Assembly: GCA_041625325.1 (NCBI GenBank)
Contig: JBFJTN010000017.1
Location: 1 to 30,560 of the forward strand
DNA length: 30,560 bases
Reading direction: 5' to 3'
Origin: Oceanococcus sp041625325
Lineage (GTDB): Bacteria; Pseudomonadota; Gammaproteobacteria; Nevskiales; Oceanococcaceae
Shown here: piece by piece, positions 15,085 to 22,213 of the stretch
Layout of the letters: each line of letters starts with the position of its first letter
Numbering within the stretch: position 1 is the first letter of the stretch
Translations under genes and position numbers: made by a program
The notes under the pieces: model-generated
Databases searched by the model: none
The model's input: only the letters and a program-made list of their open reading frames with translations
Told to the model about the DNA's origin: nothing

Positions 15085-16809
15085 ATGCGCAAAGACTCGC
15101 CCCAGCGCGCCCGCCTGATCCTCAGCCTGGCTTGCCTGTGCCTGTTCCCCGGCCTGCTGCACGGCGCCGACCGGGTCACCGGCGCCGGCTTTGCCACCCG
15201 CTCCGAGGTGCTGGCCAGCCAGGGCATGGCGGCGACCAGTCAGCCGCTGGCCACCCAGGTCGCCCTGGACATCCTCAAGGCCGGCGGCAACGCGTTCGAC
15301 GCCGCGATCGCGGCGAACGCGGTGCTGGGCCTGGTCGAGCCCACCGGCAATGGCATTGGCGGCGACCTGTTCGCCATCGTCTGGGATGCGAAAACCCGGT
15401 CCCTGCATGGCCTCAACGCCAGCGGGCGTTCACCCGCCGGCCTCAGCCTGGACACCCTGCAGCGACTGGCCCCCGATGGCATCCCGCCTTATGGCCCGCT
15501 TCCCGTCTCGGTGCCGGGCTGCGTCGATGGCTGGTTCGAACTGCACCGGCGCTTCGGCAAGCTGGACATGGCCGCCATCCTCGCTCCGGCCATCGCCTAT
15601 GCCGAAAAGGGCTTCCCGGTGAGCGAACTGGTCGCCCATTACTGGCAGCTGTCGGTCAGCCGTCTGATCGACTATCCCGGCTTCCGCGAGCAGTTCACCC
15701 TGGACGGCCGGGCGCCACGCAAGGGCGAGATCTGGCGCAACCCGGCGCTGGCCGCGACCTTGCGCCAGCTGGCCCAGGGCGGACGCCATGCCTTCTACAA
15801 GGGCGACATCGCCCGCCGGATTGACGCCTACATGGCCCGGCATGGCGGTTACCTGCGCTATGCCGATCTGGCCAGCCACAGCTCGCAGTGGGTGGAGCCG
15901 GTCAGCAGCGACTATCGCGGCTACACGGTGTGGGAGCTGCCGCCCAACACCCAGGGCATCGCGGCACTGCAGATCCTCAACATCCTCGAAGGCTTTGACC
16001 TGGCCCGACACGGTTTCGGCAGCCCCGAGCACGTGCACCTGTTCGTGGAAGCCAAGAAGCTGGCCTTCGAGGACCGTGCCCGCTACTACAGCGATCCGGC
16101 CTTTGCCCGGCAGCCGGTGGCGCAGTTGATCAGCAAGGACTATGCGCGCGGTCGCCGGGCGCTGATCGACCCGCAGCGGGCCGCCCGCAGCGTGGCCGCC
16201 GGCGCCCTGGATACGGCCGGTGACACCATCTATCTGACCACCGCCGACGCGGCCGGCAACATGGTCTCGCTGATCCAGTCCAATTACCGCGGCATGGGCT
16301 CCGGCATGGCCCCGGACGGCCTCGGTTTCATTCTGCAGGACCGTGGCCAGCTGTTTTCCCTGGACCCCGCCCATGCCAACGTCTACGCGCCCGGCAAGCG
16401 CCCCTTCCACACCATCATTCCGGCCTTCATCACCCGCCATGGCCAGCCCTGGCTGAGCTTCGGCGTGATGGGCGGCGCCATGCAGCCTCAGGCCCATGCC
16501 CAGATCGTCATGAACCTGATCGATTTCGGCATGAACCTGCAGGAGGCCGGCGACGCGCCGCGCATCTATCACGAGGGTTCGAGCAGCCCCACCGGTGCCG
16601 CCGATGAGCAGTTGACTGACGGCGGCCGGGTGTTTCTGGAAACCGGCTTCGCCTACGCCACGATCCGCCGCCTGATGGAGATGGGTCACGACGTCGGCTT
16701 CGAGCACGGCCCCTATGGCGGCTATCAGGCGATCCTGCGCCAGCCCGACAATGGCGTGTATGTCGGCGCCTCCGAATCACGCAAGGATGGGCAGGCCGCC
16801 GGCTACTGA
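15085..16809 (+). CDS. Secreted gamma-glutamyltranspeptidase/hydrolase family protein
   Basis: The 574-residue protein starts with a signal peptide (basic MRKDSPQRAR, hydrophobic LILSLACLCLFPGLLHG) and is therefore exported, probably to the periplasm. The N-terminal GGT half shows ATSQPLATQVALDILKAGGNAFDAA and EPTGNGIGGD. The autoprocessing site is GDTIYLTTAD, with Thr381 as the expected nucleophile that becomes the new N-terminus of the small subunit. Then come GSGMAPDGLGFILQDRG and KRPFHTIIPAF, family landmarks of the small subunit. GGTs cleave gamma-glutamyl bonds such as that of glutathione; YwrD-like members of this type may have other acyl substrates. I chose the ATG at 15085, about 10 nt after GAGGT, because the frame upstream to 14902 runs over the divergent ferritin promoter and reads as junk. 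Confidence 0.9.
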   Translation: MRKDSPQRARLILSLACLCLFPGLLHGADRVTGAGFATRSEVLASQGMAATSQPLATQVALDILKAGGNAFDAAIAANAVLGLVEPTGNGIGGDLFAIVWDAKTRSLHGLNASGRSPAGLSLDTLQRLAPDGIPPYGPLPVSVPGCVDGWFELHRRFGKLDMAAILAPAIAYAEKGFPVSELVAHYWQLSVSRLIDYPGFREQFTLDGRAPRKGEIWRNPALAATLRQLAQGGRHAFYKGDIARRIDAYMARHGGYLRYADLASHSSQWVEPVSSDYRGYTVWELPPNTQGIAALQILNILEGFDLARHGFGSPEHVHLFVEAKKLAFEDRARYYSDPAFARQPVAQLISKDYARGRRALIDPQRAARSVAAGALDTAGDTIYLTTADAAGNMVSLIQSNYRGMGSGMAPDGLGFILQDRGQLFSLDPAHANVYAPGKRPFHTIIPAFITRHGQPWLSFGVMGGAMQPQAHAQIVMNLIDFGMNLQEAGDAPRIYHEGSSSPTGAADEQLTDGGRVFLETGFAYATIRRLMEMGHDVGFEHGPYGGYQAILRQPDNGVYVGASESRKDGQAAGY

Positions 16810-16822
16810 ATGCAGCGCAAGA
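16809..16822 (+). promoter_or_regulatory. Candidate Ada box upstream of ada
   Basis: AAT (16809-16811) followed by AGCGCAAGA (16814-16822) resembles the E. coli Ada operator (AAT, six bases, GCAA; AAAGCGCAAGA), although the spacer here is five. It lies 62-75 bp upstream of the ada ATG and about 30 bp before a TATGCT hexamer (16852-16857), the right side for methyl-Ada activation. This is from pattern memory and untested. Confidence 0.4.
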
Positions 16823-16883
16823 AGCGGAATGCCGACCGGTCCGGCCGGTCCTATGCTGGCCACTCCTTCGCCCGGAGTCGTCC

Positions 16884-18011
16884 ATGTCAGCCCTGCCTCC
16901 CCCCGCTCCGAACTGCGGCCGCCCGATGCCCGTGAACACCACCGGACTGGACGCCCGGCTGTGCTGGGAAGCGGTCAGCCAGCGCCGTGCGGCCCTGGAT
17001 GGCAGCTTCGTCTATGCGGTGCACAGCACCGGCATCTATTGCCGACCCTCCTGCCCCTCGCGCCGCCCCCGCCCGGACGGCCTCAGCTATTACGCGGACC
17101 CGGAACAGGCCGAAGCGGCCGGCTACCGTGCCTGCCGGCGCTGCGCGCCACGCCAGGCACCGGGGCCCGACCCGACCACCCGCACCCTCATCGATGTGTC
17201 ACGCCACCTGTGGCAGCAGGCCGAAACGCCGCTGACCTTGCAGGCCCTGGCGCGCTGGTCCGGCCTCAGCGCCGGTCATCTGCAGCGCCGCTTCAAGGCC
17301 CTGTTCGGGGTCTCGCCCCGTCAGTTCCAGGCTGCGGCCCGGCTGCAGCGACTGAAATCGCGGCTGCGCGAGGGCGCCAGCGTCACCGAAGCCATGCACG
17401 CCGCCGGCTACAGCTCGGCCAGTCGCCTGCATGCCCAGACGGATGGCCGCCTGGGCATGACCCCTTCAAGCTACCGGTCCGGTGGCGCCGGCGAGACCAT
17501 CCATCATGCCTGTCGCAACACGGCCCTGGGCCTGCTGATGATGGCGGCCACGCCACGCGGGATCTGCTTCGTCCAGTTCGGCGAGGATGTCCAGCAGCTG
17601 GAAAGGCAGCTGGGCGCGGAATTCCCCCGGGCCACACTGCGCCCCTCCGATGCCCGGGATTCGCCGGAACTGGACAGCTGGATCGCCGCTCTGGACGCCC
17701 ATCTCAGCAGGGATGCAGCCTGCCCCGAGCTGCCGCTGGACCTGCGAGGCACCGCCTTCCAGCTCAAGGTCTGGGAATTCCTGATCCGCACCCGGGAAGG
17801 TGAGGCGCTCAGCTATACGGAACTCGCCGCCGGCATCGGTTCGCCGCGCGCGATCCGCGCCGCGGCCTCGGCCTGCGCCGCCAATCGTGTCGCCGTGCTG
17901 GTGCCCTGCCACCGGGTGCTGCGCGGCGATGGCAGCCTGGGCGGATACCGCTGGGGCCTGCAGCGCAAGCGGGTGCTGATCGATGCGGAACGCCGGCGCA
18001 GCCGTTCATAA
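16884..18011 (+). CDS. ada: Ada: methylphosphotriester-DNA/O6-methylguanine-DNA methyltransferase and regulator
   Basis: This is a full-length 375-residue Ada. The N-terminal zinc domain has Cys53 and Cys57 (GIYCRPSC) and Cys84 and Cys87 (ACRRC). By analogy Cys53 accepts methyl groups from DNA phosphotriesters, turning the protein into an activator. An AraC-type helix-turn-helix region follows (about 105-195, LTLQALARWSGLSAGHLQRRFK). The C-terminal MGMT domain ends with VPCHRVLRGDGSLGGYRWG, where Cys342 takes the alkyl group from O6-methylguanine. GGAG lies just before the ATG at 16884, and a candidate Ada box is upstream, consistent with autoregulation. Its stop codon abuts the coding frame of a 2OG-Fe(II) oxygenase, with which it likely forms a DNA-alkylation response operon, as ada does with alkB in E. 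coli. Confidence 0.95.
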   Translation: MSALPPPAPNCGRPMPVNTTGLDARLCWEAVSQRRAALDGSFVYAVHSTGIYCRPSCPSRRPRPDGLSYYADPEQAEAAGYRACRRCAPRQAPGPDPTTRTLIDVSRHLWQQAETPLTLQALARWSGLSAGHLQRRFKALFGVSPRQFQAAARLQRLKSRLREGASVTEAMHAAGYSSASRLHAQTDGRLGMTPSSYRSGGAGETIHHACRNTALGLLMMAATPRGICFVQFGEDVQQLERQLGAEFPRATLRPSDARDSPELDSWIAALDAHLSRDAACPELPLDLRGTAFQLKVWEFLIRTREGEALSYTELAAGIGSPRAIRAAASACAANRVAVLVPCHRVLRGDGSLGGYRWGLQRKRVLIDAERRRSRS

Positions 18012-18718
18012 GCGGGCTGGCGGCCGGACTGGACCTGCTGGACTGGGCGGACCTGGGCGAACAGCTGGAGCAGCGCAGCTACGCGCTGACCCCACCACTG
18101 CTGGACGCCGAGGACTGCCACCAGCTGGCCGCGCTGTACCGGCAGGATCGGGCCTTTCGCAAGACGGTGGTGAGGGCGCGCCATGGCTACGGCCGGGGCG
18201 AATACCGCTACTTCACCCGCCCCCTGCCGGACCAGGTCGCACAGCTGCGCAGCAGCCTGTACCCGCCCCTGGCCAGGATCGCCAACCAGTGGGCGGAGCG
18301 CCTGGGCGGGCCGGCCCACTGGCCCGGACGCCACCAAGAACTGCTGCAGCGATGCCGCGAAGCCGGGCAGCCGGAACCCACCCCGCTGCTGCTGCGCTAC
18401 GGGCCGGGTGACTACAACTGCCTGCACCAGGACCTGTACGGACCGGTGCACTTCCCGCTGCAGGCCATCGTGCTGCTAGACCGCCCCGGCATCGATTTCG
18501 AGGGCGGCGAACTGACCCTGGTCGAACAGCGGCCGCGGCGCCAGTCGCGCTGCGAGGTGGTCCCGCTCACACAGGGCCGCATCGCCATCATTCCGGTGCG
18601 CGAACGCCCGCGCCAGGGCAGCAGGGGCAGCTACCGGGCCCAGCTGCGCCACGGCGTGAGCAGCCTGCGCTGGGGTTGCCGGCACAGCCTGGGAATTATT
18701 TTCCACGACGCCGCCTGA
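18008..18718 (+). CDS. 2OG-Fe(II) oxygenase (Oxygenase-NA type) with no canonical start codon
   Basis: The protein matches the 2-oxoglutarate/Fe(II) dioxygenase family often found next to ada. Features are RHGYGRGEYRYF, LLLRYGPGDYNCLHQDLYG with the iron ligands H140 and D142, FEGGELTLVEQRPRRQSR, and RHGVSSLRWGCRHSLGIIFHDA with H215 as the distal ligand and the following Arg for 2-oxoglutarate. The first ATG/GTG/TTG in frame is GTG 18167, which would delete about 53 residues of family sequence. The frame carries family-like sequence (DLLDWADLGEQLEQ, LLDAEDCHQLAALY) back to about 18011. I place the start at ATA 18008, which overlaps the ada TAA as ATAA. CTG 18017 or -1 frameshifting from ada are alternatives. 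A direct role in repairing alkylated DNA is inferred from context only. Confidence 0.75.
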   Translation: MSGLAAGLDLLDWADLGEQLEQRSYALTPPLLDAEDCHQLAALYRQDRAFRKTVVRARHGYGRGEYRYFTRPLPDQVAQLRSSLYPPLARIANQWAERLGGPAHWPGRHQELLQRCREAGQPEPTPLLLRYGPGDYNCLHQDLYGPVHFPLQAIVLLDRPGIDFEGGELTLVEQRPRRQSRCEVVPLTQGRIAIIPVRERPRQGSRGSYRAQLRHGVSSLRWGCRHSLGIIFHDAA

Positions 18719-18791
18719 GGCGGAATCATGGACAGAAAATTTTGTCTGAGCGGCTCTCGCCAAGCCGACCGGACGGCCTCAGAATACACCG

Positions 18792-19688
18792 ATGAAATTC
18801 CTGCTCCTGGCCCTTTGCGGCCTGTTGCTGCTCAGCCCGGCCACGCCGGCCGCCTCCAGCTATCCGGCGCTGCGGGATGCGCGCGAAGCCGTGCTCCAGT
18901 CCCGGCTGGAGTCCGCCATCGAGCAGCTGGGGCTGAGTCGAGCGGTACGCGACCGACGGCTGGCGATCACCGTCGTGGATCTGATCAATCCTGCTCGCCC
19001 GCGCATGGCCGGGGTCAACAGCCGGGAGATGTTCTACAGCGCCAGCCTGCCCAAGATCGCCATCCTGCTGGGGGCCTTCCAGCGCCTGCACGACGGGCAG
19101 CTGGAATACAGCGATGAACTGCGCGAGGACATGGCCGCAATGATCCGGGTCTCCTCCAATCCGGCGGCCACCCGGGTGCTGGATCAGGTCGGGCGGGACT
19201 ATCTGGCGGATCTGCTGATGTCCGACCGTTACCGTCTGTATGACCGGGACATGGGCGGCGGCCTGTGGGTGGGCAAGCCCTATGGCCCGGAGCCGGCCTT
19301 TCGCCGCGAACCGCTGCAGCAGCTGTCCCACGCCGCGACCACCTTCCAGGTCGCGCGCTTCTACTATCTGCTGGAAACCGGCCGGCTGGTCTCGCCGCAG
19401 GCTTCGCGCGAGATGAAGGAAATCCTGGCCCACCCGGGTATCCGCCACAAGTTCGTCAAGGGCCTGTACCAGCGCTTCCCCGACGCCGAGATCTACCGCA
19501 AGTCCGGCACCTGGCGGGACTACCACTCGGACAGCGCCATCGTGAAGCACGACGGCAAGCACTACATCGTGGTGGCCCTGTCGCATGACCCGCGCGGCGG
19601 GGAGTGGCTGGAGCGTCTGGTGCTCAGCGTGGACCGCCTGATGCCGTCGAAGCCGCCGCCGCGCGCAGTGCCGCCTCGCGCACGGTGA
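18792..19688 (+). CDS. Exported class A beta-lactamase-like serine hydrolase (paralogue 1)
   Basis: The 298-residue protein has a clear signal peptide (MKFLLLALCGLLLLSPATPAA). The penicillin-recognising fold motifs are present: SxxK at Ser85-Lys88 (SASLPK), SxN at Ser121-Asn123 (VSSNPA), and KSG at 237-239 (YRKSGTW). I do not see a clear omega-loop ExxxN of true class A enzymes, so resistance is not implied. Such proteins may act on peptidoglycan peptides or other amides and esters. Its 3' end overlaps the convergent transporter gene by 65 bp. A larger hydrolase with the same motif order lies on the opposite strand at 20903. It starts 73 bp after the oxygenase, with a poor ribosome site. Fold is certain, substrate unknown. 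Confidence 0.82.
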   Translation: MKFLLLALCGLLLLSPATPAASSYPALRDAREAVLQSRLESAIEQLGLSRAVRDRRLAITVVDLINPARPRMAGVNSREMFYSASLPKIAILLGAFQRLHDGQLEYSDELREDMAAMIRVSSNPAATRVLDQVGRDYLADLLMSDRYRLYDRDMGGGLWVGKPYGPEPAFRREPLQQLSHAATTFQVARFYYLLETGRLVSPQASREMKEILAHPGIRHKFVKGLYQRFPDAEIYRKSGTWRDYHSDSAIVKHDGKHYIVVALSHDPRGGEWLERLVLSVDRLMPSKPPPRAVPPRAR

Positions 19689-20910
19689 GTTCGCGATAGG
19701 GTCTGGCGAGCAGCAGGACCAGGGCCATCCAGGCCAGCGCGATGAGCAGCACGAAGGGGCTGTAGGCGGCAGGCTCGGTAAGCAGCCCGCTCCACTGGGT
19801 CAGGGCCAGGATCGCCACCGCGCCGATCACCTTGAAGGCGCGGTAGCCGAACATGTCGATCCAGGCCTTGGCCTTGTAGATCAGTGCCGGCGCCACCGGC
19901 ACGTAGAGCAGTTCCTTGGCCGCCCGGTTCAGCGAATAGGACAGGCCACGATCCGCCAGCTTCATGATCGCGCCGCTGGCCAGGGCCGGCGCCTGGAAGA
20001 AGGCCACGGAAGTGATCATCAGGGCCAGCGGCTGGAACAGCAATGCGCCGATGGCGCCCAGCCAGCGCAGGATCAATGGCGTCAGCAGCAGATTCACCAG
20101 CAGGGCGGCCCCGCCCAGCAAGGACAGGAACTGCGACAGGAAACGAGTCCGCCCCTCCCTCTCGGGGTACTCGGCCTGTACGTAGTGCATGAACTGATAT
20201 TCCACCACCGGCTCGATGATCTGCGCCAGCAACAGCATGGCGGTGATCCCGAGCAGATAAGGATTGCGGATCCAGTCCCAGGCCCCCGAGCCGCTGTCCA
20301 GCCCTGGCGGGCGTGCCGGCGCCGGCTGCTCGGCGAACAGGCCACGCCGGGCCATCACGGCGGACAGCGCGGCAATCAGCAGGATCATGCCGGCCGCGAC
20401 CAGCAGCAGGTCCAGGGTGCGCAACGGGGTCGCGGCCAGCAGCCAGGCGGCCAGCTGGCCGCCGAGCAGACCCCCGGCCAGGCCACCCGCACCGATCAGG
20501 CCGTACCAGCGCTTGCCACCGCTGGTGGCGAAGGCACTGTTGGTCAGGCTCCAGAATTGCTCGACCAGGACCACCGACAGCACATCCGCCAGCACATAGA
20601 AGGCCAGCGCGCCCGCCGGCCCCTCCAGGCCGAAGCGGAAGCCGGTGAGGAGCACGGCGAAAAGGCCGCAGGAACCGATCACGATGCGGACCCGGGCAAC
20701 CCGCTCGACGAGATGCACATAGGCGGGCATCAGCAGGGCCAGCAGCGCGGCACTGGCCAGCCAGGCATAGGGCAGCTGCGCGGCGGCGAAGTGCTCCAGG
20801 AACAGCGAACGACTGGCCGGCTTGATCTGGTAGTAGGCCAGGATCACCAGACCGAAGTCGGCAAACAGGACCAGCGCCCTGGCCAGTTCCGACAGGCGGC
20901 GCTCAGTCAT
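19624..20910 (-). CDS. TLC/NTT-family (ATP/ADP translocase-like) membrane transporter
   Basis: The 428-residue protein has about 12 hydrophobic helices. Its C-terminal half carries GLSYSLNRAAKELLYVPV followed by YKAKAWIDMFGYRAFKVIGA. This resembles the TLC/NTT signature (TKEMAYIPL then KGKAAIDVV) of nucleotide exchangers known from rickettsiae, chlamydiae and plastids. Free-living bacteria carry diverged relatives whose cargo is mostly unknown. I chose the ATG at 20910 (MTERRLSEL). The frame extends to 20961 but would then read through the upstream gene. It overlaps the upstream hydrolase by 8 bp and is the third gene of a coupled operon with an exported dikinase, which makes ATP or another nucleotide an attractive cargo. 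A general MFS assignment cannot be excluded. Confidence 0.7.
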   Translation of the reverse strand: MTERRLSELARALVLFADFGLVILAYYQIKPASRSLFLEHFAAAQLPYAWLASAALLALLMPAYVHLVERVARVRIVIGSCGLFAVLLTGFRFGLEGPAGALAFYVLADVLSVVLVEQFWSLTNSAFATSGGKRWYGLIGAGGLAGGLLGGQLAAWLLAATPLRTLDLLLVAAGMILLIAALSAVMARRGLFAEQPAPARPPGLDSGSGAWDWIRNPYLLGITAMLLLAQIIEPVVEYQFMHYVQAEYPEREGRTRFLSQFLSLLGGAALLVNLLLTPLILRWLGAIGALLFQPLALMITSVAFFQAPALASGAIMKLADRGLSYSLNRAAKELLYVPVAPALIYKAKAWIDMFGYRAFKVIGAVAILALTQWSGLLTEPAAYSPFVLLIALAWMALVLLLARPYRELTVREAALRAAAASTASGGPR

Positions 20911-22213
20911 CGCCGCCGCGGCCTTCGGCATCCTCCAGGCGGGCCGGCGGCAGTTCCGCATCGCTGCGCGATGGCGTGGCCAGATGGCGCGCTTCCACCA
21001 TTCGGTGAATGCGCAGGGCCAGGGTCTGGTGTGCCACCGCCGAATTCACCCGCAGCACATTCGACATCACGGCCACCGCGTAACGCAGGCTGGGCTGTCC
21101 GGCCGGATACTCCACCAGGGCCACCGAAGCCAGCCGGTTCTGCTTGTTGCCCATGTACTTGCGGCAGACAAAGCCGGGCTCCGGTGCGCAGGAGTACAGC
21201 GAGCCGGACTTGAAGTAGACCGCGGCCGGATGCAGCACCGGGTGCGAGGCATAGCGGATGCGCCGCTGGGTCATGTACAGCAGGCGCTTGGCCTCGTCGC
21301 TGGACCAGGCATCGACGAAACGTCCGCTCTCGATCAGGCCGAGCAGGCGGACCAGCTCGCGCGGGGTGGCGGTGCTGTTGGTCCCGCTGATCCGCGCCTT
21401 GCCGACGCCGGTGAACAGGCTGCCCTGGCGCAGGCGCTCGGGATCCAGACCGTTGCGCCGCAACGGCGGCAGCAGTGCGGCCAGCAGCAGCTGGCCGCGC
21501 TGCTGTGCATTGAGCCCCCGCAACAGCACATCGCGGGGTGCCTGCTCGGCCGGGTAGTCCCGGCCGAAGTGCTGGATCGCGGCCAGTTCCTTCATGGCCA
21601 TCGAGGCCGCCGCATTGGAACTGGCCGACAGCATCCAGTCCAGATATTCCCACAGATTGCCGACATCACCCTGCTGCAGCGGGCGGGACTGCAAACGGCC
21701 GCTTGCCGCATCCGGGATGGGCACCTTGTGCTCGTCGCTGACGATGTAGTCATCCGCCACGATCCGGGTTTCGCGCAGGACCCGCTCGCGCGCCGCGATA
21801 TCGTCCGGATACAGATCGGCCAGCTTCTGCAGCCAGGCCAGCACGACCAGCACCTTGCCGACACTGCCGACATTGGCCTGATAGTTCTCCTGGTGCGCGG
21901 CATAAGCGGGCCGCTGCGGGTCGCTCAGATCCAGCAGCGCGACGCCATAATTTTCCGCCTGTTCACCCAGCGCCGCTTTCAGCGCGGCGCCGAGGCGCGG
22001 GTCGGCCGTCGGCAGGTCGCTCATGCCCAGGCGCGCGGAACGCACGGCGCCACCCGCCAGCCGCGCGCCCGCCGGCAGGGTCGGACGGGCGGCCTGGGCT
22101 TCGCGGGCCAGCTCCAGGCGGCGAATGCCGGTGCGCTCGGTCTGGTCCAGCGGATAGGCCTGTACGCTGCCGAATCCCAGCAGCAGGAGGCCGCACAGCA
22201 GCGGGCTCTTCAT
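20903..22213 (-). CDS. Exported beta-lactamase/transpeptidase-fold serine hydrolase (paralogue 2)
   Basis: The 436-residue protein begins with a signal peptide (MKSPLLCGLLLLGFGSVQA). It has the serine-hydrolase motifs SVGK (Ser117, Lys120), SSN (Ser198-Asn200) and KSG (335-337). A proximal linker of about 60 residues precedes the domain, and an unusual cysteine-bearing insertion follows KSG (SLYSCAPEPGFVCRK), which could form a disulfide in the periplasm. It is not a typical class A beta-lactamase because of its length and lack of a recognisable ExxxN. The ATG at 22213 overlaps the dikinase stop by 4 bp, and its own stop overlaps the transporter start by 8 bp, so the three should be made together. 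Possible roles are peptidoglycan trimming or amide/ester hydrolysis of the dikinase substrate; neither is shown by sequence. Confidence 0.82.
   Translation of the reverse strand: MKSPLLCGLLLLGFGSVQAYPLDQTERTGIRRLELAREAQAARPTLPAGARLAGGAVRSARLGMSDLPTADPRLGAALKAALGEQAENYGVALLDLSDPQRPAYAAHQENYQANVGSVGKVLVVLAWLQKLADLYPDDIAARERVLRETRIVADDYIVSDEHKVPIPDAASGRLQSRPLQQGDVGNLWEYLDWMLSASSNAAASMAMKELAAIQHFGRDYPAEQAPRDVLLRGLNAQQRGQLLLAALLPPLRRNGLDPERLRQGSLFTGVGKARISGTNSTATPRELVRLLGLIESGRFVDAWSSDEAKRLLYMTQRRIRYASHPVLHPAAVYFKSGSLYSCAPEPGFVCRKYMGNKQNRLASVALVEYPAGQPSLRYAVAVMSNVLRVNSAVAHQTLALRIHRMVEARHLATPSRSDAELPPARLEDAEGRGGDD

Noticed and set aside
17960..18011. Programmed -1 frameshift from ada into the oxygenase
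   Set aside because: No X-XXY-YYZ slippery heptamer or nearby stimulatory stem was seen; kept only as an alternative explanation.
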